A stretch of DNA of 8,520 nt from assembly GCA_023132505.1 (NCBI GenBank), contig JAGLYE010000052.1:1-8520 (forward strand). Direction: 5' to 3'. The DNA is from Bacteroidales bacterium (GTDB lineage Bacteria > Bacteroidota > Bacteroidia > Bacteroidales > B18-G4). Positions within the stretch are counted from its first letter, which is position 1. Each line of letters starts with the position of its first letter. The notes below the pieces were generated by a model. That model ran no database searches, was not told the DNA's origin, and saw nothing but the letters and a program-made list of their open reading frames with translations. The translations under genes were made by a program, and so were the position numbers. Of this stretch, positions 1 to 6,806 are shown piece by piece.

Positions 1-4
1 GAAT

Positions 5-157
5 CCCTCGACTACGCTCGGGATGACAACTCATACTTTGCATTAGGGAGGAAGGGCGCGGCGCTCTAACAAAGCAGCAAATAAAAAACCTAAGTTTGGC
101 GCCGCGCCCTTCCTTGGTTTAAGCCTGATAAGTTGTCACCCCGAGCGAAGTCGAGGG
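5..157. repeat. Nested inverted-repeat intergenic element (MITE/REP-like)
   Basis: The outer arms are 5-31 and 131-157: the reverse complement of the left arm matches the right arm at 25 of 27 positions (core CCCGAGCG-AGTCGAGGG). Inside them lies a perfect 16-base inverted repeat, 49-64 with 99-114, very GC-rich (core GGGCGCGGCGC), enclosing a 34-base AT-rich loop. The element contains no open reading frame of note. Sequences like the outer arm are, from general knowledge, common dispersed intergenic repeats in Bacteroidota and some other phyla; that this copy is one of many in its own genome is inference. It lies about 140 bases downstream of the minus-strand gene ending at 296, and a transcript through it on either strand would fold into a long hairpin. 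It might act as a transcript 3' end or be a non-autonomous mobile element. No clear target-site duplication is visible. Confidence 0.75.
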
Positions 158-158
158 G

Positions 159-295
159 CATCCTGCCTAAAATGCTTCCCCAAGCCCTCTTTTACTCAGA
201 TGTCACAAAAGTGAATGCCATTGGGCCTTTCGCCAATTCAATCTAAATTTCCCCGGACACCAGTATATCTGAGTTCTGATTTCTTTGGTTGGCAC
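159..295. other. Intergenic stretch with no recognised feature
   Basis: This is the downstream region of the minus-strand gene that stops at 298-296. No coding sequence, RNA gene or T-tract terminator was recognised. The only secondary structure seen is a 4-bp stem (221-224 with 233-236), too weak to call. Transcription from the gene at 296-1294 may run on into the strong hairpin element at 5-157. Confidence 0.5.
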
Positions 296-1294
296 TTATT
301 TAATAAGCCTGCTGAGGTTTTTTAATTTTTTTATTTTGATCCGGATCAGCTTGCGGTATGATGATCCGGGATCCTGGCAATCGGCCTTGTTTAAACGGGC
401 AACACCCGGACCCGGCACAGCAAGTAAATCTCCACTTTGGGCATCAATGACCGCTACTGTGAACATGCGCTGCTGGTCCGACCAGAGATAATGGAGGTAT
501 GCTGTATTCTCAGCTTTCGATGAAATTGCGTTCTCAATTTCTTCCTGCGTGGCAATACGGAAAGGGTGTTTATAATACTTTGCAACAGTATTATCGTCTA
601 TTCCTTCCGGGTCAAGATCATAGGGGATTAACAGTGTTTTTGATTTCAGGGTGGCAGAAACCACCTTTGGGATCTTTTTAGCGTAAATACCTCCTTTTGA
701 TTTTTTTTCAGGCAGTGCCGAATTGATCTTTGAACAAAACTGATTGAGGGCAAATACAAGATCGTTTTCGGATAATGATAAGCCGGCGAACGATAGCTTA
801 AAAATATATTTCCCTCTGAAAAGCTGTCCGGTCATCTCCATATCCGGCATCAGTGGAGAGCTGTACAGGCTACGGTCAACCATACGGGAATCAAAGCGTT
901 TTCCATCTTCCGACAAATACAGCATAAAGGTAAATGACGGAAACCAGAAAACTTCGCTTGAACTTTGCTGTCCTTCGCGTGAAGGCCCGGCCGAGAAAAT
1001 TACATAATCATGACTTTTGGAGGCAATGATGGATGCCACTCTACGGCTTTTCATGAAAACGATGCTGTCGCTTAGGGTCCAGTGTTGGGTAAAGATCTCC
1101 CGGATCTTCTCATTATACCACGCCATGTGAATGGAGTCGCAATAAGTACCGGCCTCTTCTTCCATATCGAACAGGGCCACGATCACCGGGCGGTATCTTA
1201 ATTCTTCAGCCTTTTTATAGTCGGCACGCAGAAACTGGGCATGGGATTGCAATGCGATCAGCAGGAAAATGGTTATTGTAATGAGCTTTTGCAT
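296..1294 (-). CDS. Exported protein of unknown function (332 aa)
   Basis: I do not recognise the family. The ATG at 1294 begins a typical Sec signal peptide: a short basic start (MQK), a hydrophobic core ending near residue 16, and a likely signal peptidase I site after SHA (residue 19). There is no lipobox cysteine, so the product should be periplasmic or secreted. Residues 27-75 are charged and rich in aromatic residues (two Trp, several Tyr/Phe). Residues 112-130 contain an aromatic beta-like stretch (VFWFPSFTFMLYL). Residues 240-290 contain a segment (HPFRIATQEEIENAI, then AYLHYLW) that looks like a small alpha/beta module. The C terminus (about 314-332) is strongly basic. Cysteines are few (52, 187, 306). 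The gene follows the operon terminator at 1325-1356 and has its own candidate -7 element, so it is probably transcribed separately. A functional link to the receptor operon is not shown. Confidence 0.85.
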   Translation of the reverse strand: MQKLITITIFLLIALQSHAQFLRADYKKAEELRYRPVIVALFDMEEEAGTYCDSIHMAWYNEKIREIFTQHWTLSDSIVFMKSRRVASIIASKSHDYVIFSAGPSREGQQSSSEVFWFPSFTFMLYLSEDGKRFDSRMVDRSLYSSPLMPDMEMTGQLFRGKYIFKLSFAGLSLSENDLVFALNQFCSKINSALPEKKSKGGIYAKKIPKVVSATLKSKTLLIPYDLDPEGIDDNTVAKYYKHPFRIATQEEIENAISSKAENTAYLHYLWSDQQRMFTVAVIDAQSGDLLAVPGPGVARLNKADCQDPGSSYRKLIRIKIKKLKNLSRLIK

Positions 1295-1311
1295 GGGAGT
1301 ACAGTGTTATG

Positions 1312-1319
1312 CAAAGATA
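1312..1319 (-). promoter_or_regulatory. Candidate Bacteroidota -7 promoter element
   Basis: Read on the minus strand these bases are TATCTTTG, matching the Bacteroidota primary-sigma -7 consensus TAnnTTTG. The element lies 17 bases before the ATG at 1294, a normal distance for a short 5' leader, and just after the preceding operon's terminator. No good TTG -33 element is seen about 19 bases further upstream, where the terminator stem sits, so the call rests on the -7 match and position alone. Confidence 0.45.
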
Positions 1320-1324
1320 GGAAC

Positions 1325-1356
1325 AAAAAAAACAGGCCTCTATGGTCAGAGGCCTG
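1325..1356 (-). terminator. Rho-independent terminator of the receptor/lipoprotein operon
   Basis: A perfect 9-bp GC-rich stem (1333-1341 with 1348-1356; CAGGCCTCT/AGAGGCCTG) encloses a 6-base loop. On the minus strand it is followed directly by eight T residues (complement of 1325-1332). On the plus strand there is no T tract, so it acts on minus-strand transcription. It lies about 55 bases after the stop codon of the last lipoprotein gene and separates that operon from the gene at 296-1294. Confidence 0.88.
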
Positions 1357-1383
1357 CTTCCGTGCAAATTGGAGTATATAGGA

Positions 1384-1401
1384 TCACGCGAAACCGCGTG
1401 A
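1384..1401 (-). other. Short perfect hairpin just after the operon's last stop codon
   Basis: A 7-bp perfect inverted repeat (1384-1390 with 1395-1401; TCACGCG/CGCGTGA) has a 4-base loop. It begins 9 bases after the stop codon of the last lipoprotein gene and precedes the terminator by about 28 bases. It lacks a T tract, so it is unlikely to terminate by itself. It may protect the mRNA 3' end or have no role. Confidence 0.5.
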
Positions 1402-1409
1402 GAGGTTAC

Positions 1410-2258
1410 TTATAACTTTATGGGGTAGGTTGTTCCGTTGATGGTCACCGTAGCGTCATCGTCGCAGGTGCCCGGGCCATAATCGAGTACGATCAGCGGG
1501 AGTTCGGAATGTTGCAGTTCTATCACACCACTCTTGATCCAGTAGCAGTTAAGAGAGAGCTCAAGCCCCTGGGTAATGGTCGCTGAGAGGGTTGTACCAT
1601 TGGAGGCCACAACATTGTGTGAGCCTGTTATCATATAGGTGTCATCCCACCAGATAAAGGGTGTATTATGCCCTTCGCTCCACTCACGCATACGGTCGCC
1701 AACCCATATGATGGTACCGCCGTTGGGTTTGATCACCTGGCCGTCGACATGTATAGTCCATGTGGGGTTTCCTGAACTGTTCAATCCCTGGTTGGTAGCT
1801 ATTTTGGTTCCGAGTACCTGGTGTTCGTTCACGAAGTAGTTATCGAGGGTGGTTGTGATCACCGTACCTACAGCCCAGTATGGTCCGCTGTGCTCTACGT
1901 TAATCTTACCTCTGCGCCATTTGCCGTCATTGCAAAGGCAATTAATCGGGCCGAAATCAATAGTTATCGTAAAGGGAAAACTCAGCGTATCGATGGTCAC
2001 GATTACGCAGGGTCCCATAAAAATGGTATCCAATACGAAGTCTTTGTATGATTTATTCTGACTGCGCATGGCCTCATCAGTGATATCTGTCAGGTCACTG
2101 AAGAGCTTGTCAGCGATGGCGTCATCCTTTGCGGCATTGACTTCTTTTTCCTGTGATTCTTGCTGGGGGTTGTGGTCCTCTTCTTTCTTACATCCTGTGT
2201 AGATAATTGAAAGGCCCACCAGTAAAAACATTGCTAATACTAATTTCCGTGTCTTCAT
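1410..2258 (-). CDS. Lipoprotein of an uncharacterised Bacteroidota family (282 aa), second paralogue
   Basis: The N terminus is a lipoprotein signal peptide: MKTRK, a hydrophobic core, and lipobox IYTGC with the lipidated cysteine at residue 23, followed by KKEED. A charged, probably helical linker (about 24-70) leads to a beta-rich domain. Key motifs are NCLCNDG (106-112) followed by KWRRGKI (113-119), a Trp/Gly-rich middle with REWSEGH (191-197), an aspartate pair at 205-206, C238-x-W240, and a C-terminal LDYGPGTCDDDATVTING (258-275). This pattern resembles a family of hypothetical lipoproteins I know from Bacteroidota; no function is established to my knowledge. It is related to the neighbouring lipoprotein at 2301-3233, sharing four non-lipid cysteines (84, 107, 238, 265). 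The gene starts 42 bases after its neighbour's stop with no -7 motif between, and a strong terminator follows, so it is the last gene of the operon. Outer-membrane anchoring is inferred. Confidence 0.88.
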   Translation of the reverse strand: MKTRKLVLAMFLLVGLSIIYTGCKKEEDHNPQQESQEKEVNAAKDDAIADKLFSDLTDITDEAMRSQNKSYKDFVLDTIFMGPCVIVTIDTLSFPFTITIDFGPINCLCNDGKWRRGKINVEHSGPYWAVGTVITTTLDNYFVNEHQVLGTKIATNQGLNSSGNPTWTIHVDGQVIKPNGGTIIWVGDRMREWSEGHNTPFIWWDDTYMITGSHNVVASNGTTLSATITQGLELSLNCYWIKSGVIELQHSELPLIVLDYGPGTCDDDATVTINGTTYPIKL

Positions 2259-2300
2259 AAGGGTTTGTTTTAAGTTAGTGGTTTGTTATTTGATGAATTA

Positions 2301-3233
2301 TTAATTGATCAAGGGTAAAAATATTGTTCCCGAATGTCCGTGCTGCTGCCAGTCGAGACGGTAACGTGTCGGGCATTCTGATCCCGAAATGGGTTCATTA
2401 TTGTTGTTATAACCAAAAGTTGCTGTTGCTTTCAGGTTTTCAGCCGGAATGGTATATATCTGTTCTCCGGCATAAGGAAGCCACTGGCATGTTTCCCTGA
2501 ACACAACCGATTCTCCAATCTGTGCAAAGAACTTTTTGCCCTGCCTGTCGACACCCCATGAAATCAGGTTGTTATATCCTTGCGAAAAGCCAAAACCATT
2601 TACAGCCAACATCAGGTTTCCGGGGCTTCCGCTATAAACCAGCATTTTGGTAAGGTGCCAGTCCCTGGGAGGATGCCCGTTAAAAGAGATGAACACATGG
2701 GCAGTGTTTTTATAAATAACGGTGCTGAAGCCGTTACCAAGCAATTGAACGATGCCCCCGCTTATATTTTCCAGTTGCGACATCCCGTTTATTACCATTT
2801 TTTTATTGGTAAAAACATTGGTTACTTCGTAATCATGAAATATAACTGTTAAGAAAGCCCCCGGGAACACCCAATGGGTATTTTCTTTGATCTTAATGAT
2901 CACCTTTCCCTTACGGTATTTTGTATGGGGGCAGTTGAGCCCGTCATAGGTCAGGTAATAAATGATGGTATCGTTCACTATAACTGTTGAATCCAATGTA
3001 GCCCCGCATGGGATCCCCAGGTTCATCGATTTATCGGAACCGGATAATACCTGCCCGGCATCGATGAGAGCTTCATCCACGTTTTCCTCAACGGAGTTGT
3101 CGTCTTGCGACAACTGCTGAACAGGGGATGAATCAGGCGGAATGTTTTCCGGCTCGTCCTTTTTACATGCCGTCATAACAACAGCGGCGAGCAGGAAGAT
3201 CAGGAATAGCCTGATGGTTTTTTGAGGATTCAT
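2301..3233 (-). CDS. Lipoprotein of the same uncharacterised family (310 aa), first paralogue
   Basis: I chose the ATG at 3233 because it gives a compact lipoprotein signal (MNPQKTIR, hydrophobic core, lipobox VMTAC, lipidated C23, then KKDEPE). An in-frame ATG at 3269 would add 12 residues ahead of this and is less likely. An acidic low-complexity linker (about 26-65) precedes a beta-rich domain with LNC (99-101) and KYRKGKV (105-111), matching KWRRGKI in the downstream paralogue, then CQW (249-251) and a C-terminal half with GSEC (284-287). The four cysteines 76, 101, 249 and 287 align with 84, 107, 238 and 265 of the paralogue. Sequence identity outside these blocks is low, and this copy lacks the second cysteine of the NCxC motif and the acidic run after its last cysteine. 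It lies 64 bases after the DUF4249 gene with no recognisable promoter between. Function unknown; a surface or periplasmic accessory to the receptor is inference. Confidence 0.85.
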   Translation of the reverse strand: MNPQKTIRLFLIFLLAAVVMTACKKDEPENIPPDSSPVQQLSQDDNSVEENVDEALIDAGQVLSGSDKSMNLGIPCGATLDSTVIVNDTIIYYLTYDGLNCPHTKYRKGKVIIKIKENTHWVFPGAFLTVIFHDYEVTNVFTNKKMVINGMSQLENISGGIVQLLGNGFSTVIYKNTAHVFISFNGHPPRDWHLTKMLVYSGSPGNLMLAVNGFGFSQGYNNLISWGVDRQGKKFFAQIGESVVFRETCQWLPYAGEQIYTIPAENLKATATFGYNNNNEPISGSECPTRYRLDWQQHGHSGTIFLPLIN

Positions 3234-3297
3234 AATGACTCGTTTTAAATAGTACACTAACTTTTCCATTTACCCTTATTTTGATTATTAATTTTTT

Positions 3298-4116
3298 TTA
3301 TGGCGTTACAGTCAGGGAGAGCGAATTCACGGCACAAACACCGAAAAATCCAAGAGCTCCTTCACTTAAATTCGTTGATACATTGGCCGGATCGGAAGGG
3401 AATACCCCACCTTGCCAGCTTGTTTCCAGCAATAATGATCTGACAAAGTATGCATGTTCAGGGGTAAGGGAATACCTGCGCTGATCGATCCGGGTCCCTG
3501 CCGGGAAAGATACCTGCTCCACCAGGGGGGCAAATACCTGACTAACATCCAATGTCGGCAGCGTGTATAATAATAACCTTTTCCGGGCATCATCCGGGTT
3601 TATGTTTTCATATCCGGGTACAGATGACCAATCAATAAGAATTTCCCACATAGCAGGGTCGTCCGCCTCAAATGAACTGGCTACATAATCGATATGGTAC
3701 AGATCGTTATCATCGTTTTTCTTGTAGGTCAGCTCCGGGAATGATTTTCCGGGTACCATATAAGCCTGTGCTGAGTAAACCCTGCTCTGGTAAAACACCA
3801 GCAGGGAATAGTTTTTATCCGCTTGTGCCACCACAATGCTGTCAGTCACATATGTACCTGCCTCCTGTGGATCTTCAGTGAGCTGGTATGTGGATTCTTC
3901 ATTGCTGATGATAACGTTTGCACCACTCAAGGCTACAGCATTATCATTCAGCCCTGACTTATTAAAATGTAAATATATATGCTGAACTCTGGGTTCATTG
4001 GTGATAATACCATCTACAATAATGATACTTGCGCTATCGTCAGGGGTATTCCAATCAGATTCCTTTGCGCAGGCTGCGAGCAAAAACAAGGCAATATATA
4101 TGTAATACCTTCTCAT
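3298..4116 (-). CDS. DUF4249-type lipoprotein, partner of the TonB-dependent receptor (272 aa)
   Basis: The product starts MRRYYIYIALFLLAAC; the lipobox LAAC places the lipidated cysteine at residue 16. The mature protein has the hallmarks I associate with DUF4249: VDGIITNEP near the start of the first beta domain (34-42), a second strand-rich region with YSAQAYMVPG (114-123), and a C-terminal NLSEGALGFFGV motif (250-261). DUF4249 proteins are, from general knowledge, Bacteroidota lipoproteins often encoded just after a TonB-dependent receptor; their molecular role is not settled. Here the ATG overlaps the receptor's TGA stop by one base, suggesting translational coupling and matched expression. 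By analogy with SusD-like partners it could help capture the ligand at the outer membrane, but it shows no SusD-like tetratricopeptide architecture, so this is inference. Its length is somewhat short for the family, with no sign of truncation. Confidence 0.87.
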   Translation of the reverse strand: MRRYYIYIALFLLAACAKESDWNTPDDSASIIIVDGIITNEPRVQHIYLHFNKSGLNDNAVALSGANVIISNEESTYQLTEDPQEAGTYVTDSIVVAQADKNYSLLVFYQSRVYSAQAYMVPGKSFPELTYKKNDDNDLYHIDYVASSFEADDPAMWEILIDWSSVPGYENINPDDARKRLLLYTLPTLDVSQVFAPLVEQVSFPAGTRIDQRRYSLTPEHAYFVRSLLLETSWQGGVFPSDPANVSTNLSEGALGFFGVCAVNSLSLTVTP

Positions 4117-6806
4117 CAGAATTTAAATTGATAATTAATAGAAGGAATGATCTCCGAAACAGATAATGAAGTTGGCACAAGGGTCTGTGGCTGGGAATGA
4201 TCAGCCGGGATCACATAATCCCCGTCCGTTTCTTCAATGCGGTTAAAGCTTGTAAAATACGGGTTTGTCCGCCCGTAAGCATTATACAGGTTAAGGATCA
4301 GCTTATGTTTATAACGGGAAGTTTCATTTTTATTTAAGCTGAAATTTGCCGACAGGTCGAGCCGGTGATAGCTTGGCAGCCTGTCATTGTTTTTCTCCCC
4401 GTAAACAGGCACCACATATCCGTTGTAGTCATAAAAACTAACGGGAGTGGTGATAGCGGCTCCGCTGAGCAAAATCCAGTTGGCAGAAAATGCCCATCGT
4501 TTCTTTGTATCATAAGCCACAAAAATGCTTATGTTATGCGGCCTGTCCTGGAAGGCATTATATGTCGCCCCATTATTTACCCCGGGTGTTTTTACAAAAA
4601 TCCTTGAGTAAGTATATCCAACCCATCCTGTAAGCCTGCCAAATGGTTTCCGGAACATCAGCTCCAAGCCATATGACCAGGCTTCGCCACTACGTATCTC
4701 CCCTTCTATCAGTGGATTATAGAGCATATTGGCATGTGGCGCATAGTCGATATAGTTATAAAAGTGTTTGTAGTATGTTTCTGCCGAGAATTTGATCTTT
4801 TCATTGAAAAACCCGGTAAAATACCCCAGTGAATACTGATCGGCCTTACGGGGTTTAATATTAGGTCCCGAAGGTACCCATACCGCCAGGGAAGTAAACG
4901 GACTGATATTATTGCTAAGTTCATTAAGGAATTGGGTAGTCCTGCTATAACCTGCCTTGATTGAGGATCCGGGCGATACCAAATATGTGATATTGATGCG
5001 GGGTTCTAAACTGGCAAAGGAAGAATAAACAGCATTTTTTTCAACATCGAAAGTATCGATCACATCGTAATTGTCGTTGAAATAATAAACAGTGGTAGGC
5101 CCAAGGTCCTGCCAGAGAGGAAGCCGGAGGCCGTATCTCAGTGTGATCTTACTGCCGATATTTTGCCGGTTGCCGGCATAGAAGCTGTATTCAACGCAAT
5201 TGTAGTTTGGAATCTCCTCTGCCTCGGAATTATCGTTCAGGTTGATGTTACCGGCATCAAGTGCATGCGTGCTGATATTCATCCCTGCAGTAAAGGTATT
5301 GTCAGGGTTCAGGAACCAGGTAAAATCTGTTTTAAGGGTAATGTTCTGGATAGAAGAGTTCCAGTATTCTTTACGGTCTTCCGACAGGAATAAAAGATAT
5401 TGATAACGTGTAATATAAGCAGTTGTGTTGGAAAAAAGCTTTTTATTGAAAACATGGTTCCAGCGAAGAGTGCCCAGCACATTGTTCCAGCTGATGCCGT
5501 ATGTTTGGATTGATGAATAGGTTTTCCGTTCCAGCAGGTCATTGCCGATATAAAAAGTTCCGAACAAACGATTTTTATCGTTGAGCTTGAAGTTTAGCTT
5601 TGCATTCAGGTCGAAGAAACCCACCTTGATCTCCTGGTCTTTGTAATATAATTGTGACAGCCATTGCAAGGTTGAAAACCTGCCTCCCAGGTAGAACGAG
5701 CTTTTATCCCTGATTATCGGCCCCTCCACAGAAAGTGTAGATGTGTATGGGCCGATATTGCCCCCAAAGCCAAACCTTTTCATATTACCGTCTTTGGTTT
5801 TAATGTCAATCACCGACGATAAGCGATCGCCGTATTTTACCGGAAAGTCGCCTTTATACACTTCCATGTCATTGATGGCATCCGGGGAGATCACCGAAAG
5901 GAAACCAAACAGGTGTGATGCATTATACAGGGGCACCTCATCAATAAGGATAAGGTTCTGGTCGCTGCTGCCTCCGCGTACAAAAAACAGGGACGAACCG
6001 TCGCCGAATGATTCAATGCCGGGTACAACCTGCAGCGATTTGATAATGTCTTTATCGCCGGTAATACCCGGAAGTTTTGCCAGGGTTTTGCTGCTGAAAC
6101 GAAATTCACTGATCTGCTCATTCAGAAACAAGGGCTTATCTGTTCTCCCGATGATCTCAACCTCTTTCATGGTCATGAGTGCTTCCTTCATTTCCGGGTT
6201 CAGCGTTTTATCCCTGTCGAGCAATACTGTCATTTCAAAGGGTTCATATCCGATAAATGAAAACACCAGTTGATGTACCCCGGCAGGCAGGCTGAGGGAA
6301 TAAAACCCATAAGCATTGGTGGCCGTGCCCTTGTAGCTTTCTTTTTCATACACATGGGCGCCTATAAGCACTTCACCTGACAATCTGTCCTTCAGGTAAC
6401 CGGAAATCGTGTAAAGTTTACCGCTTGACAGATCTGCCTGATAATCCTGATCAGGGTCAAGGCCGGGTGTTCTGAGTACAATATGGTTTTCTACCAGATC
6501 ATATTTGATCCCGTTTTTTTTGAATACCTTTTTAAGGATATACTTAATGGATTTGTCCTGCGCATTGATGCTGACAGGAAGTGATGCAGGTATGGATTGG
6601 GGGCTGTAGGAGAAATATATACCGCCCTTTTCTTCAATTTCACGGATGACCTCTTCCAGAGGGGTATCATTGGCTACTATGGTAATCTTGCGCGAAAGAT
6701 CTTGGGAATAAAGGTATGCGGAGCTTATCAATAGTATTGTTAAGGTCAATACTATACCTTTTATATATGTTTTTACCGCTACGTTCAATATGGTGTTTAT
6801 TGACAT
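4116..6806 (-). CDS. TonB-dependent outer-membrane receptor with STN signalling domain and carboxypeptidase-D-like domain (896 aa)
   Basis: This is the ligand-uptake and ligand-sensing receptor of the locus. Domain order: signal peptide/hydrophobic segment about 15-34; STN (secretin/TonB short N-terminal) domain about 38-113, starting ITIVANDTPLEEVI, the part that in FecA-type receptors contacts the anti-sigma factor; carboxypeptidase-D regulatory-like beta domain about 132-215 (ISGYLKD, GAHVY, NAYGFYSL, FSFIGYEP); a TonB-box-like EVEIIG at 215-220; plug domain about 235-340 (VVPGIESFGDGSSLFFVRGG, ILIDEVPLYNASHLFG, YGDRLSSVIDIKT); then a beta barrel of about 550 residues ending in SINYQFKF with terminal Phe, as expected for recognition by the BAM assembly machinery. 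It is not the SusC length or arrangement (usually about 1,000 residues with SusD next), so a SusCD glycan system is not indicated. The start ATG overlaps the end of the FecR gene by 10 bases. The ligand cannot be deduced from sequence. Confidence 0.95.
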   Translation of the reverse strand: MSINTILNVAVKTYIKGIVLTLTILLISSAYLYSQDLSRKITIVANDTPLEEVIREIEEKGGIYFSYSPQSIPASLPVSINAQDKSIKYILKKVFKKNGIKYDLVENHIVLRTPGLDPDQDYQADLSSGKLYTISGYLKDRLSGEVLIGAHVYEKESYKGTATNAYGFYSLSLPAGVHQLVFSFIGYEPFEMTVLLDRDKTLNPEMKEALMTMKEVEIIGRTDKPLFLNEQISEFRFSSKTLAKLPGITGDKDIIKSLQVVPGIESFGDGSSLFFVRGGSSDQNLILIDEVPLYNASHLFGFLSVISPDAINDMEVYKGDFPVKYGDRLSSVIDIKTKDGNMKRFGFGGNIGPYTSTLSVEGPIIRDKSSFYLGGRFSTLQWLSQLYYKDQEIKVGFFDLNAKLNFKLNDKNRLFGTFYIGNDLLERKTYSSIQTYGISWNNVLGTLRWNHVFNKKLFSNTTAYITRYQYLLFLSEDRKEYWNSSIQNITLKTDFTWFLNPDNTFTAGMNISTHALDAGNINLNDNSEAEEIPNYNCVEYSFYAGNRQNIGSKITLRYGLRLPLWQDLGPTTVYYFNDNYDVIDTFDVEKNAVYSSFASLEPRINITYLVSPGSSIKAGYSRTTQFLNELSNNISPFTSLAVWVPSGPNIKPRKADQYSLGYFTGFFNEKIKFSAETYYKHFYNYIDYAPHANMLYNPLIEGEIRSGEAWSYGLELMFRKPFGRLTGWVGYTYSRIFVKTPGVNNGATYNAFQDRPHNISIFVAYDTKKRWAFSANWILLSGAAITTPVSFYDYNGYVVPVYGEKNNDRLPSYHRLDLSANFSLNKNETSRYKHKLILNLYNAYGRTNPYFTSFNRIEETDGDYVIPADHSQPQTLVPTSLSVSEIIPSINYQFKF

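Noticed and set aside
91..98. TAAGTTTG on the plus strand, matching TAnnTTTG
   Set aside because: It lies in the loop of the nested inverted repeat, has no -33 partner and no plus-strand gene follows in the window.
5..157. CRISPR array or insertion sequence end
   Set aside because: There are no regularly spaced direct repeats and no transposase reading frame; the structure is a pair of nested inverted repeats.
221..236. Possible terminator hairpin after the gene ending at 296
   Set aside because: The stem is only four base pairs and there is no following T tract on the minus strand.
3234..3269. Twelve-residue N-terminal extension of the first lipoprotein from an upstream ATG
   Set aside because: The downstream ATG at 3233 gives a standard lipoprotein signal; the extension would put about 20 residues before the hydrophobic core. 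Not excluded.
5743..6273. Plus-strand open frame of 176 codons
   Set aside because: It lies entirely inside the receptor gene, opposite the plug and carboxypeptidase-like domains whose motifs are unmistakable; its own translation shows no domain or signal.
4116..6806. SusC-type glycan transporter paired with SusD
   Set aside because: The receptor is shorter than typical SusC, has an FecA-like STN domain, and no SusD-like gene or carbohydrate-active enzyme is nearby.
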